DNA of 64,000 nt from Clostridia bacterium (GTDB taxonomy: Bacteria; Bacillota; Clostridia; Oscillospirales; CAG-272): positions 1 through 64,000 of the forward strand of contig JAFUPC010000125.1 of the NCBI GenBank assembly GCA_017481495.1, written 5' to 3'. A model generated the notes under the pieces. It did no database searches. It worked only from the letters and a program-made list of their open reading frames with translations, and was not told the DNA's origin. The first letter of the stretch is position 1, and the number at the start of each line of letters is the position of its first letter. The position numbers were made by a program, and so were the translations under genes. This document shows positions 17,233-27,920 of the stretch, one piece after another.

Positions 17233-17264
17233 CCGCTGTCATCCATGTGGGGACAACGGTTTTT
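17233..17264 (+). terminator. Probable terminator
   Basis: CCGCTGTC (17233-17240) pairs with GGACAACGG (17252-17259) apart from one mismatch, then TTTTT. Confidence 0.6.
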
Positions 17265-17303
17265 GCGGTTTTATGCGTTTCGTAAATTTTGAAATTTCGT
17301 ATT

Positions 17304-18893
17304 TTATGCGTTTTTCCCGTCAAGCCACAGCCTGCGGACGTTTTCGTATACCGAATCCGGGAGCTCCACATAGCCGTGAGAGGTGCGCGGCAGGAGCTGT
17401 TCTCCGGCGATTTCCGGTGTACAACAGGCGTTGTCCGCTCTCCACGCATCGCGTTCTTCTTTATTGCGCAAGTTCGGCACCCTGACCGGGACATTTCCCG
17501 CAAGGATGGAACGGTACGCGAGAATGCCGCAGATGCCCATATCGACGGCGGTATAGACGTCGATCGACCACGCGCCGTCCGGTCTGCCGAGAATCTTTTC
17601 GATGAAGAAATGGGTCGGATAGAAATCGCTTCCGCCGTGGGTCGCATAATTCTTTGCGGCATCTGCGGCGATCTGCGGTTCCGGTGCATATTGCTCCCAG
17701 TCGCCGTGACAGCGGGATTCGCCCTCTTTGTACACATTCAGCGGCTGAAGCGGCGACAGCCGTCCCGTCTCCATCATGCCCTTTTCGCAGTACAGCTCAT
17801 AATTGATACTGCCCGGCTCGCGTTTCAGATTGCCGTGAACGCTTTTCATGACCGCGCCGTTTTCCAGCGTGACCATCTCGACACCCGCGGACGATACCGC
17901 ACCGAGTGCAAGCATATCCTTGGACTGCGGCATCTCAAACCCGACGACGCTGACCGGCCGCAGACCTGTGATGGTGATCAGCGGCCCGAGCGAGTGCGTA
18001 CAGTAGAATGTCGGGAACATCCGGTTCCGCCAGTGACTGCGTTCGCCGTAGGTGATCTGCGGCCAGATGGACGAGCAGTCGTGGATGTATTCGCCCTCGC
18101 CGTACATCGCCATGCCCATCTCACCCGTTCTGTACCGCCGCCACATCTCAAAGGTGTGGGTCATATAGCAGTAATTTTCCGCATACGCATACACAAGCCC
18201 GGTCTCCTCGACCGTTTCGATGAGTTCCACAGCCTGTGCCATCGTTTCGCACGGCAGAACCTCCGATAAAACGTGTTTTCCCGCGCGCAGACACTTCACC
18301 GCATACACTGCGTGTTCATTTGCATAATTGGCAAGCACGACCGCATCCATGTCGTACCGGATGAAGTCGTCAAAGTGCTCGAACACAGCGATCTCTGTGC
18401 CGTTTTCTTTTGCGGTCTTCTGTGCCTCCTCGAGAAGCGGCGTGTATTTGTCGCACACCGCGACCAGCTCCGCATCCGGATGATGCAGAAGCACCCCGAT
18501 CATCGTCCGTCCTCTCGCACCGCCGAACACACCGATGCGCAGTTTTTTCATTTTGCCGCCGTTCATGTTGTTTCGCTCCTTTTCATGACTGTTTCCACAG
18601 AAACTGTTTCCACCGGATTCTCCTCCGACTGCCGTTTCCGAATAGGAGCGGAAAACCGCATTTCCGTCGATCCCCTCCCACACGGGCGCACCGTACAGCC
18701 GGTCAATGGTTACATCAAACAGTGCCGCCAGCGCGCGCATCGTCTCCGGGTTCGGCATGGTCTCTCCATGCTCCCAGCGCGAGACCGCCTGCCGCGTGAC
18801 GTGCAGTTTTTCTGCCAGCGCCTCCTGGGAAAGATGATTTCTGCGGCGCAGAGCCGCGATACATTCAGCGGGGGTTTTGTCTTTTTTATCCAT
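17304..18893 (-). CDS. XRE helix-turn-helix / Gfo-Idh-MocA oxidoreductase fusion ORF
   Basis: One uninterrupted 529-codon frame. Residues 1-67 are a Cro/C1 HTH (IAALRRRNHLSQEALAEKLHVTRQAVSRWEHGETMPNPETMRALAALFDV). Residues 68-108 are a Ser-Gly-rich linker. Residues about 115-529 are an NAD(P)-dependent oxidoreductase of the Gfo/Idh/MocA family (LRIGVFGGARGRTMIGVLL, VVLANYANEHAVYAVKCLRAGKHVLSEVLPCETMAQAVELI). The ATG at 18893 has AAGGAG upstream. A second ATG at 18566, at residue 110, has an ideal AAAAGGAGC site 10 nt before it, so the oxidoreductase may also be made alone. Either a redox- or sugar-sensing regulator or two fused cistrons. Confidence 0.8.
   Translation of the reverse strand: MDKKDKTPAECIAALRRRNHLSQEALAEKLHVTRQAVSRWEHGETMPNPETMRALAALFDVTIDRLYGAPVWEGIDGNAVFRSYSETAVGGESGGNSFCGNSHEKERNNMNGGKMKKLRIGVFGGARGRTMIGVLLHHPDAELVAVCDKYTPLLEEAQKTAKENGTEIAVFEHFDDFIRYDMDAVVLANYANEHAVYAVKCLRAGKHVLSEVLPCETMAQAVELIETVEETGLVYAYAENYCYMTHTFEMWRRYRTGEMGMAMYGEGEYIHDCSSIWPQITYGERSHWRNRMFPTFYCTHSLGPLITITGLRPVSVVGFEMPQSKDMLALGAVSSAGVEMVTLENGAVMKSVHGNLKREPGSINYELYCEKGMMETGRLSPLQPLNVYKEGESRCHGDWEQYAPEPQIAADAAKNYATHGGSDFYPTHFFIEKILGRPDGAWSIDVYTAVDMGICGILAYRSILAGNVPVRVPNLRNKEERDAWRADNACCTPEIAGEQLLPRTSHGYVELPDSVYENVRRLWLDGKNA
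18566..18584 (-). promoter_or_regulatory. Internal ribosome binding site and start within the fusion ORF
   Basis: AAAAGGAGC (18584-18576) then ATG at 18566, in frame with the fusion. The protein from this start would be a complete 420-residue oxidoreductase. Confidence 0.65.
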
Positions 18894-18927
18894 ATTACGA
18901 TTTCATCTCCTTATCCGGGGTGGTTTC

Positions 18928-18956
18928 AGTATATCATAAAATGAGAGATTTGTAAA
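18928..18956 (-). promoter_or_regulatory. Promoter of the XRE/oxidoreductase fusion gene
   Basis: Minus strand TTTACA (18956-18951), 17 bp, TATACT (18933-18928) preceded by TGA. Confidence 0.7.
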
Positions 18957-18975
18957 GCAATCGTTTGTTGCGGGT

Positions 18976-19220
18976 GATTGGGTAATGCTGTCAACTTAAA
19001 GGACGTGGCACCTCGTATCGTGTAGGGATTTCCTGATTTCGCAAAGCAAAATCGTCATGCCGCCCGGTGATTTGAAAATCTTTCGCACCATTGAAAGATT
19101 TACGGCTCACCGCTTCGCGGTGACATACCTCATCCACCGCTTACGCGTGTCCCCAGAAGATGCTCCGCATCTTCTCCCAAGGGGAAGGTTTTACGTGCGA
19201 ACCGTCTCGCTTGCATCCTT
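18976..19220. repeat. Dispersed intergenic repeat, copy A
   Basis: A non-coding stretch made of modules found elsewhere in the window: GGTAATGCTGTCAACTTAA (near 18981), CGCACCATTGAAAGATTTA (near 19084), the hairpin TCACCGC-TTC-GCGGTGA (19107-19123), a CTTCTCCCAAGGGGAAGG module (near 19171) and GTGCGAACCGTC (near 19195). No coding sequence is supported here. Confidence 0.7.
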
Positions 19221-19247
19221 GCAAAAGTATCATAAAATCAAAGCACC

Positions 19248-19287
19248 CCAAAAAACACCCAGCCGCAGAACATCTCCGTCTGCGGCT
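19248..19287 (-). terminator. Terminator of the ECF/solute-binding operon
   Basis: AGCCGCAGA (minus strand 19287-19279) pairs with TCTGCGGCT (19269-19261), then GGGTGTTTTTT. Confidence 0.75.
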
Positions 19288-19298
19288 GAAATTACATT

Positions 19299-19832
19299 TC
19301 AATATCGCTTCTCCACAAGTCCCGCGCGCTCCAATGCAAGATACAGCACAGGAATCAAAATCAGATGCAGAAGAATTCCCGGCAGGGCAGTAATGAAATA
19401 CGCCGAGAGGAATATCTGCATTGTCATCTCACCGGGGGTAAAGAGCACCGCCCGTGCGATTCCGGCGATGACACGCCCGCAGAGCATGGAGATGCCAAGG
19501 GACACATAAATATCCGCCAAACGCCGCCCCGTGCGCACAAGGCGCATACAGAGCCCGCAGACGGTACCGTAGACGGCACATTCCACCAGCATCGGCGGAA
19601 GATACGCCACCGGCGGCATGGAGGTCAGGACGGATGCGAGGAACACACCGCCCACACCGCGCGCAAGACCGTATTGCCAGCCGCAGACGAGACCGCAGAG
19701 CAACACGGGAATGTGGATCGGCGAAAAGACCGAACCTCCATTCGGAATGAAGTGAAATGTAAACGGAAGCACCACGCACAGTGCCATGCACAGCGCGGTG
19801 AATGCGATTTTAGGGGTCAGGGATTTCGTCAT
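19299..19832 (-). CDS. ECF transporter S component family protein
   Basis: A 177-residue membrane protein with five or six hydrophobic helices. IAFTALCMALCVVLPFTFHFIPNGGSVFSPIHIPVLLCGLVCG and the later GLARGVGGVFLASVL are typical of small-molecule-binding S subunits of energy-coupling-factor transporters, usually vitamins or precursors. The substrate is not identifiable; the ECF A and T components are not in the window. It starts 7 nt after the solute-binding lipoprotein gene, so the two are co-transcribed. A terminator follows. Confidence 0.8.
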   Translation of the reverse strand: MTKSLTPKIAFTALCMALCVVLPFTFHFIPNGGSVFSPIHIPVLLCGLVCGWQYGLARGVGGVFLASVLTSMPPVAYLPPMLVECAVYGTVCGLCMRLVRTGRRLADIYVSLGISMLCGRVIAGIARAVLFTPGEMTMQIFLSAYFITALPGILLHLILIPVLYLALERAGLVEKRY

Positions 19833-19839
19833 CGGGGTA

Positions 19840-21339
19840 TTATTCCAGTCCTTCCACTTCTTCGATAAATTTTGTCAGTGCCTTTTCGATTTTTGCCGCC
19901 GCCTTTTCGTAGGTGGAAGCAATGCCTTTCGCGGAATTGCGGCAGACGGAACGGAATGAATCACCGAACGTGCCGAAATCGAAATATTCACCGAGGTCAT
20001 ACACACGGTTTCCGAAAATGATGTCAAGCATCGCGGACGATTCATCATCGCGGGAACCCTTGGTCTTCAAAGCGACATCATAATACGCCGGGAGCACCGT
20101 ATAGTACGATTCCGCTGCAAGTGCTTCCAGAATGAAGCCGGTACGGTTCAGATCGGATGCCGTTGCGGGCACGCACATGAGCGCCGTGATATGCTGGCTG
20201 ACGAAGCTGATGTAGTCCTCCTGCGATTCATCGTATTTCGGGGTCGGCAGGATGCCGAAATCGGCTTCCATCGAGCGCAGGGTCGTGACCTCATCCAGCC
20301 GCGACCAGAAGAACAGACCGCTTCCCTGCGCGAACAGATCGCGGTATTCGTTGTCGTCCGTGATCGGGACATCCTGGGTTCCGGTGTGGTGATTGTAGAA
20401 ATTGGCGGTATCGCTCATGATCTCCTGCACTTTTCCGACAACGGCGAAATTGTGCTCCGAACCGAACGAATCGTACAGAACGCCGTTCTCATCCCGCGCG
20501 ACAAAGGAACCGCCGCCGCCGATATAAAAGCACGCGGATACGTCATCGCCTCCGAGGAAGCCCCACAGGTCCGTGTCCGACATCTTGCCGTCGCCGTCAA
20601 GGTCGGTCGTGACGTCGGTGTAGATTTCCCGCATTTTGTCCATCGTCCACTTGCCGGAATCGACGAGCGCATACAGGTCTTCCACATCGTGATTTGCCGC
20701 GATCTGCTTGTTGAACAGCACCGATGCGGTCGCGTTCTTGTCGGAAATGTTGATGGCGGATGCCGCAAGATACAATTTTCCGGACACCGTCAGCGTTTCG
20801 GTACAGCCGGCATCCCACCACGGTTTGGACAAATCAATGTTCGGAATGGAATAGAAATCCACATAATAACCGCCGGAAATCAGGTTTTTCTGCTCGTATA
20901 GGCGCAGATACGCCAGATCCCAGAGGTCATCCCCCGCGGCAACGCTGTTTTTTACATCCGTGACAATCTTGTTGAAGTCGATTTCCTCCAGCGAAACGGT
21001 AAAGTTGTACCGGTCGCCGACCGCTAAATTGCGTTCATAGACCGCATCATTGATGGTGTCGCCGTTTTCCGCTTCCGCGTAAATGTCCTTGCAGGCGCGG
21101 CTTTCCCAACCCTCATAAAGCCAGTGGGCGACCTTGAATTCATAGCCCTCAAAGTCGGCATCGGGCAGGTCGGGGTAAATGCGGGTATCCTCTGTGACGG
21201 TGGGTTCCGTGACCGAGCCGGTGTCGGGGGAAGCTGACGTGACAGCTTCCGTTCCCTCTGCGTTTCCGCAGGCGGCAAGGGTGAGTGCCGCACACGCGGC
21301 ACAAAGGGATAACAGTGCAGTGCGAGAAGTCTTTTGCAT
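19840..21339 (-). CDS. Extracellular solute-binding lipoprotein
   Basis: A 499-residue lipoprotein, signal ending LTLAAC with the lipidated Cys at 24, followed by a Thr/Ser/Glu-rich linker to about residue 52. The body has the two-lobed solute-binding-protein pattern of sugar ABC systems: NDAVYERNLAVGDRYNFTV, VFLFNKQIAA-like ASVLFNKQIAANHDV, SGKWTMDKMREIYTDVTTDLDGDGKMSDTDLWGF and MEADFGILPTPKYDESQEDYISF. The DLDGDGKMSDTD segment looks like a calcium-binding loop. It lies 27 nt after the GH106-like gene and 7 nt before the S component, but no sugar permease is present. Paralogous to the proteins at 34940 and 62819. Confidence 0.88.
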   Translation of the reverse strand: MQKTSRTALLSLCAACAALTLAACGNAEGTEAVTSASPDTGSVTEPTVTEDTRIYPDLPDADFEGYEFKVAHWLYEGWESRACKDIYAEAENGDTINDAVYERNLAVGDRYNFTVSLEEIDFNKIVTDVKNSVAAGDDLWDLAYLRLYEQKNLISGGYYVDFYSIPNIDLSKPWWDAGCTETLTVSGKLYLAASAINISDKNATASVLFNKQIAANHDVEDLYALVDSGKWTMDKMREIYTDVTTDLDGDGKMSDTDLWGFLGGDDVSACFYIGGGGSFVARDENGVLYDSFGSEHNFAVVGKVQEIMSDTANFYNHHTGTQDVPITDDNEYRDLFAQGSGLFFWSRLDEVTTLRSMEADFGILPTPKYDESQEDYISFVSQHITALMCVPATASDLNRTGFILEALAAESYYTVLPAYYDVALKTKGSRDDESSAMLDIIFGNRVYDLGEYFDFGTFGDSFRSVCRNSAKGIASTYEKAAAKIEKALTKFIEEVEGLE

Positions 21340-21366
21340 GGGATTCCCTCTTTTCTTTTTTTGTAA

Positions 21367-23985
21367 TTATGAAATCACTTTCCGTATCTCAAACCCGACC
21401 GGGCCGAGCAGACCGGACGGTTCAAAGAGCAGATATTTGGAGAAGCCGTCGTGCATTTTGTAGCCGTAGTGGTTCGTGACCTCGGCGACCAGCGTGTTGT
21501 GTCCGCCATTGACGGCATCGGTGATGTCGAAGCGGTACGGCGGTGCGATCTTTTCCCCGACACGGATGCCGTTGACGAGCACCGTGACACTCTCCCCGAC
21601 CTCACCGAGATCGAGAATGATGCGCATATCGTCCAGCGGCGCGTCCATCGTAAACGACGTTTCATACTGCATATGCCCCGAGAACCGCGGCAGTGCATCC
21701 CGTCCCGTCAGATTGAACAGGGCTGTGGAAGAACGGTACGGCGTAAAAATGGGATACTCCTCCTGCGCCGCGGTGAAGACGTCCCAGACCGTATCGAGCG
21801 GATATGCCGAAACGATCTCCTCCCGCTTTTTGGCAGGCAGATTCATCGCCACGGGCGCGCGACCGGGCACGATGACCACGGAGGAATACGGTGCGAGCAC
21901 GAGCGAAAGTGTTCCGTCGGGGTTCGTTTTTACCGTCTCAGCGGTGTTTTCCATCGCATCGTAGAGAACGTAGTCTTCTCCCGTCATGGCGGACAGCGCA
22001 AGGTCTGCTGTGACCGTTTCGCGGATGCCCTCGTTTGTGAACAGGTAATAATCGGTGTCGTTTTCCACATCGCAGCAATGATAATACCGCATCCCTCGCA
22101 CAGCGGAATTGCCGCGGACAACGGTGATATCCGCCGCTCCTGCCGCACGGATGGTATCATTCAATTCATCCAAAGAGACGACTGTGGAGCCGGAGATCTC
22201 CGGCACCCGTCCTGTTTCCGCTTCTGCCGGGGTGGCACTGACAAAATACACGGGCAGACCGGCTTTTGCAAAGGCCGCGGCGGCATCCAGCAGGGCTTTC
22301 GGCTGATACGCAGCCTTGGGAATTACGAGACACGGGTATTCTGCATCTCCGACACAGAGTTTTCCGCCACGAACCTTTGCATCATACAGTCTGTCGCAGG
22401 GAACAATATCATAATCGAGCTGATGCTCGGTCAGATACCGCGCGGCGACGTCGTTTTTCATGAATTCGCCGCCCGACCAATACGCTTCCGCCTGGTAGAG
22501 TACCGCGGCGCACGGGACGTGCTTTGCGTTGTTCGTGAGATGGCAGACACGGTTCATATAGTCCATGAGAAGCCGGAAGCGCGCGAACTGCGGATTCGTT
22601 CCCTGCGCAAAGAAATGCGGCGGGCAGTCGAAATCCGGGAACTTCGGCGTAAATGCGTGCGGGACATAATAGTTGATGCCGCGCACAAGCATGAGGTCGG
22701 TCAGCCACTTCATCATTTTCAGACCCTCTGCCCAGCCGTAGGCGCCGTAAATCTCGCACATGGCACGCCCCTTTTTCTCCGGCTGGATGTGGGCATGGGA
22801 GGAGCCAAGTTTTGGCAGAACAAAATTGTAGAAGCTTGGATCGCAGGTGTCGTAGGAGCAGGGGACGGTGTGGATGTCGTCCTCAAAGCCGGGGACGATC
22901 TGGCACAGCACCACGTCGATGCCCGCCATATCCTGTCCGTCCAGCGCACGGAAATAGTGTCCCGCCGAATTCTGGGTCATCATGTGCTGGTCATCGTCCT
23001 CGATGACGTGACCGATGTATTCCACACCGTGTTCCCGGCACCAGTTACCGAGTTTATAAGTAAAGTTTTCGCTGTACAGGCGCGTGATGATGTCCATGTA
23101 GGCAAGGCGGATCTTCTGCATCGATGTATCCGCGGAATCGTACCACAGTGCCGGCAGCATCGTGACCGCTTCCCTGCCGAACCGTTCCAGAAGCCGGACG
23201 AGCACCTCCTCGGTATACGGGAAATGGGAATATTTGCGTCCCATCTCCGCCCGGAAACCGCTGCGGCTGTTGTTGCCAAAGCACGGCTCATCGGAGAAAA
23301 ATCCCGCAAGCGTTTTGCCGAAATGTTGTTCCAGATGCGCAAAATGCGGCTCGTACACAGCTTCAAGGTACGCATCGCCGCCGATGGGTGTCAGCTTATC
23401 GGCATATTCCCGCATCCGGTCGGACAGTCCCGAGCGTGTCTGGAAAATGTAGAAAATGCGCCATGTTCCCGCAGGCAGATCGAAATACACCATATCGTCG
23501 TACAGGTTGTCGGTTAAGTCAACGGCCTCCCCGGTCAGCGTTTCCTCACCCGGTACGCGCCGGCACGCAACGACACCGAGAAGCCGGTCTTCGGCGGATG
23601 TCTTCCATTGGTACAATACCGATGCGTTTTTCTGGGGCCCGACGACGTCCATGTGGCGCTCTGTAATGCCCCACATCTGTTCCTCGGGATACTTCTTTTT
23701 GATGATGCCGTTTGCGTATCCGGACGGGAAATGCTTGTCGTCCAAAATCCAGACCTTCATGCCGCGCGCCTCACATTCCGTGAGGATCACATCCATCGTA
23801 TGCCACCAGCCGTCGCCGCAGAAGTCCTCGTGCGTGCGGGATTCCACACACAGTGCTTTGATGCCGGACTGCTCGATGGCATCGATTTCGCGGATGAGCG
23901 TTTCGTCATCTTCTCCGTGCTGCCAAAAAAACGGCAGGATATAGTTTCCGCCTCTGCCGCGCAGGCAGTCGTTCAGTTTTTTCAT
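21367..23985 (-). CDS. Glycoside hydrolase, GH106-like (alpha-L-rhamnosidase family)
   Basis: An 872-residue protein. The N-terminal half is a TIM-barrel enzyme (FFWQHGEDDETLIREIDAI, VWILDDKHFPSGYANG, TLAGFFSDEPCFGNN, YIGHVIEDDDQHMMTQNSAGHYFRA, Glu/Asp residues being catalytic candidates); the C-terminal third holds Ig-like and jelly-roll sugar-binding modules (ILDLGEVGESVTVLVNGIRVG). This layout matches GH106-type proteins that remove rhamnose from plant glycans. No signal peptide is seen, so it probably acts on imported oligosaccharides. The ATG at 23985 is preferred over an upstream GTG because the fold starts there and AGGG precedes it. First gene of an operon with the lipoprotein and ECF S gene. 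Confidence 0.82.
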   Translation of the reverse strand: MKKLNDCLRGRGGNYILPFFWQHGEDDETLIREIDAIEQSGIKALCVESRTHEDFCGDGWWHTMDVILTECEARGMKVWILDDKHFPSGYANGIIKKKYPEEQMWGITERHMDVVGPQKNASVLYQWKTSAEDRLLGVVACRRVPGEETLTGEAVDLTDNLYDDMVYFDLPAGTWRIFYIFQTRSGLSDRMREYADKLTPIGGDAYLEAVYEPHFAHLEQHFGKTLAGFFSDEPCFGNNSRSGFRAEMGRKYSHFPYTEEVLVRLLERFGREAVTMLPALWYDSADTSMQKIRLAYMDIITRLYSENFTYKLGNWCREHGVEYIGHVIEDDDQHMMTQNSAGHYFRALDGQDMAGIDVVLCQIVPGFEDDIHTVPCSYDTCDPSFYNFVLPKLGSSHAHIQPEKKGRAMCEIYGAYGWAEGLKMMKWLTDLMLVRGINYYVPHAFTPKFPDFDCPPHFFAQGTNPQFARFRLLMDYMNRVCHLTNNAKHVPCAAVLYQAEAYWSGGEFMKNDVAARYLTEHQLDYDIVPCDRLYDAKVRGGKLCVGDAEYPCLVIPKAAYQPKALLDAAAAFAKAGLPVYFVSATPAEAETGRVPEISGSTVVSLDELNDTIRAAGAADITVVRGNSAVRGMRYYHCCDVENDTDYYLFTNEGIRETVTADLALSAMTGEDYVLYDAMENTAETVKTNPDGTLSLVLAPYSSVVIVPGRAPVAMNLPAKKREEIVSAYPLDTVWDVFTAAQEEYPIFTPYRSSTALFNLTGRDALPRFSGHMQYETSFTMDAPLDDMRIILDLGEVGESVTVLVNGIRVGEKIAPPYRFDITDAVNGGHNTLVAEVTNHYGYKMHDGFSKYLLFEPSGLLGPVGFEIRKVIS

Positions 23986-23998
23986 TTTTATGACCCTG

Positions 23999-24138
23999 AC
24001 TTTCGCGAAGCGAAAGTTTCCTTTCTTGTGAAATTGGAACTGGTTTTGTGCTTGCACAAAATCGCAGTCGTAAAGCTGCGAATAGTCGCCATGTTTCGTA
24101 AAACGAAACAGTACACGTCTGAAAATTTATTTTCAGAC
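23999..24138 (-). other. Hairpin-array leader of the GH106-like operon
   Basis: The transcribed 5' region holds five separate perfect stems: 23999-24017 (8 bp, loop GAA), 24044-24061 (8 bp, loop TT), 24062-24081 (6 bp), 24092-24110 (8 bp, loop AAA) and 24117-24138 (9 bp, loop TTTA). Four of the five have loops of two to four bases. No known riboswitch was recognised. A 34-codon frame starts at ATG 24092 on the minus strand and ends two bases before the GH106-like ATG, but it has no clear ribosome binding site. Confidence 0.75.
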
Positions 24139-24177
24139 TTTCACCTCATTTGGTCAGAATATTTCCTGTTATATATA

Positions 24178-24206
24178 ATTATAACCGATATTCGGACAGA
24201 ATGCAA
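24178..24206 (-). promoter_or_regulatory. Promoter of the GH106-like operon
   Basis: Minus strand TTGCAT (24206-24201), 17 bp, TATAAT (24183-24178). It gives a leader of about 185 nt that includes the hairpin array. Confidence 0.65.
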
Positions 24207-24255
24207 CAGTTTTTTGCAGAATCGTGAATTTTGCGTGAAACTTTATATAAATTCA

Positions 24256-24284
24256 TTGACGAGTTTCATATTCCGTGGTATAAT
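24256..24284 (+). promoter_or_regulatory. Promoter of the RHH protein-clpB operon
   Basis: TTGACG (24256-24261), 17 bp, TATAAT (24279-24284) preceded by TGG. No CIRCE (HrcA) or CtsR-type operator was seen nearby. Confidence 0.75.
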
Positions 24285-24318
24285 ATATGCAGAACAAAGG
24301 AAAGGAGATTTCAAAACG

Positions 24319-24999
24319 ATGCAGAAAAGTGTGTATTCGCTGGTTCTGTCCGACGATGTTGTCGCGCAGATCGACCGGCTTGCATACCGTCACAACACCA
24401 ACCGTTCCAATATGATCAACCAGATTCTGGCGGAATACGTCTCCTACACCACCCCGGAAAAACGCATGGCAGACACGTTCCGGCAGATGGAGCAGCTGCT
24501 CGGCGCGCACGACACATTCCAGATGCTGATGCAGCCCTCGGATGCGACGTTTTCGATGCGTTCCGCCATCCAGTACAAATACAATCCGTCCGTGCGATAC
24601 GCGGTGGAGCTGTTCCGCACAATGGACGGCGGCGTGAGCGGGAACGAAATCGGAGAATTCCGCGTGTCCCTGCGCTCCCAGAACGCGGCACTGCTGTTAT
24701 ACATGAAGCAGTTCTTCCGGCTGTGGATGAGTGTGGAGTCCCGGTATATGGACGGCTGTGTCTACGGAGAGCAGGGCGGAAAGTTCACCCGCCGTCTGCG
24801 CCTGTTGTCCACGGACGGCAAAGCGCGGGAGGTGAACCTGTCAAGCGAAGCACTGGGGTCGCTCATTTATGCGTATGCCGATGTGTTTGACCGGGCGCTG
24901 AAGTGTTATTTTTACAATCTCAATACCCCGGATGCCGCGGTAAAGGAAATTGATGCCATGTACAGAGCATATTTGTCGGAGCATGAAATCGTGCTTTGA
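24319..24999 (+). CDS. Ribbon-helix-helix N-domain protein of unknown function
   Basis: A 226-residue protein. The first 45 residues (MQKSVYSLVLSDDVVAQID, then a helix with HNTNRSNMINQILAEYV) fit a ribbon-helix-helix DNA-binding domain of CopG type. Residues about 50-226 are mostly helical, not recognised, and probably bind a ligand or partner. AAAGGAG precedes the ATG at 24319; the longer open frame upstream runs through untranslated sequence. Its stop is 33 nt before clpB, which has its own strong ribosome binding site, so it is co-transcribed with clpB and may regulate it or act with it. Confidence 0.75.
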   Translation: MQKSVYSLVLSDDVVAQIDRLAYRHNTNRSNMINQILAEYVSYTTPEKRMADTFRQMEQLLGAHDTFQMLMQPSDATFSMRSAIQYKYNPSVRYAVELFRTMDGGVSGNEIGEFRVSLRSQNAALLLYMKQFFRLWMSVESRYMDGCVYGEQGGKFTRRLRLLSTDGKAREVNLSSEALGSLIYAYADVFDRALKCYFYNLNTPDAAVKEIDAMYRAYLSEHEIVL

Positions 25000-25032
25000 C
25001 ACCCAATAAAACAAGGAGGAAATCTATCCCAT

Positions 25033-27630
<2,598 letters not shown>

Positions 27631-27643
27631 AATCCGCCTCGGG

Positions 27644-27689
27644 GCAGGTGAAATCACCTGCAGCGATGAAATCTTTCTGTAACAGAAAG
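27644..27689 (+). repeat. Two perfect hairpins after clpB
   Basis: GCAGGTGA/TCACCTGC (27644-27651 and 27654-27661) and CTTTCTGT/ACAGAAAG (27673-27680 and 27682-27689), with loops of one or two bases as written, lie before the clpB terminator. They resemble other short-loop hairpins in the window. Confidence 0.65.
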
Positions 27690-27710
27690 CAATAAGTTAC
27701 ACAATAGAAG

Positions 27711-27746
27711 ACCCGGCATGGTTTTGAGGTACCGTGTCGGGTTTTT
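27711..27746 (+). terminator. Terminator of clpB
   Basis: An 11-bp stem with G-T pairs (27711-27721 with 27732-27742), then TTTT. Confidence 0.8.
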
Positions 27747-27795
27747 GGTGTTATGGAAGAGATGGGTAAGCAGGGAGAAGCGTGAATGGTGTTCA

Positions 27796-27912
27796 AATCA
27801 CCGCTTCGCGGTGACATACCTCGATCCACAGAAGATGCAAAGCTTCTTCTCCCTCTCTCCCCAAGGGGAAGGTTTATTGTGCGAACCTTTTCGCTTATAT
27901 CCTTGCTGATAC
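27796..27912. repeat. Dispersed intergenic repeat, copy B
   Basis: Shares with copy A the hairpin TCACCGC-TTC-GCGGTGA (27798-27814), GACATACCTC, CAGAAGATGC, CCAAGGGGAAGGTTT and GTGCGAACC in the same order. It lies between clpB and the convergent comM gene. Confidence 0.75.
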
Positions 27913-27920
27913 AATCGCTC

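Noticed and set aside
21451-23517. 688-codon plus-strand open frame
   Set aside because: It mirrors the GH106-like gene on the opposite strand and has shadow-type composition (His/Arg/Val-rich) with no recognisable domain.
23999-24138. Hairpin array as a CRISPR or integron attC array
   Set aside because: Stems differ in sequence, there are no repeats of constant spacing with unique spacers, and no cas or integrase gene is near.
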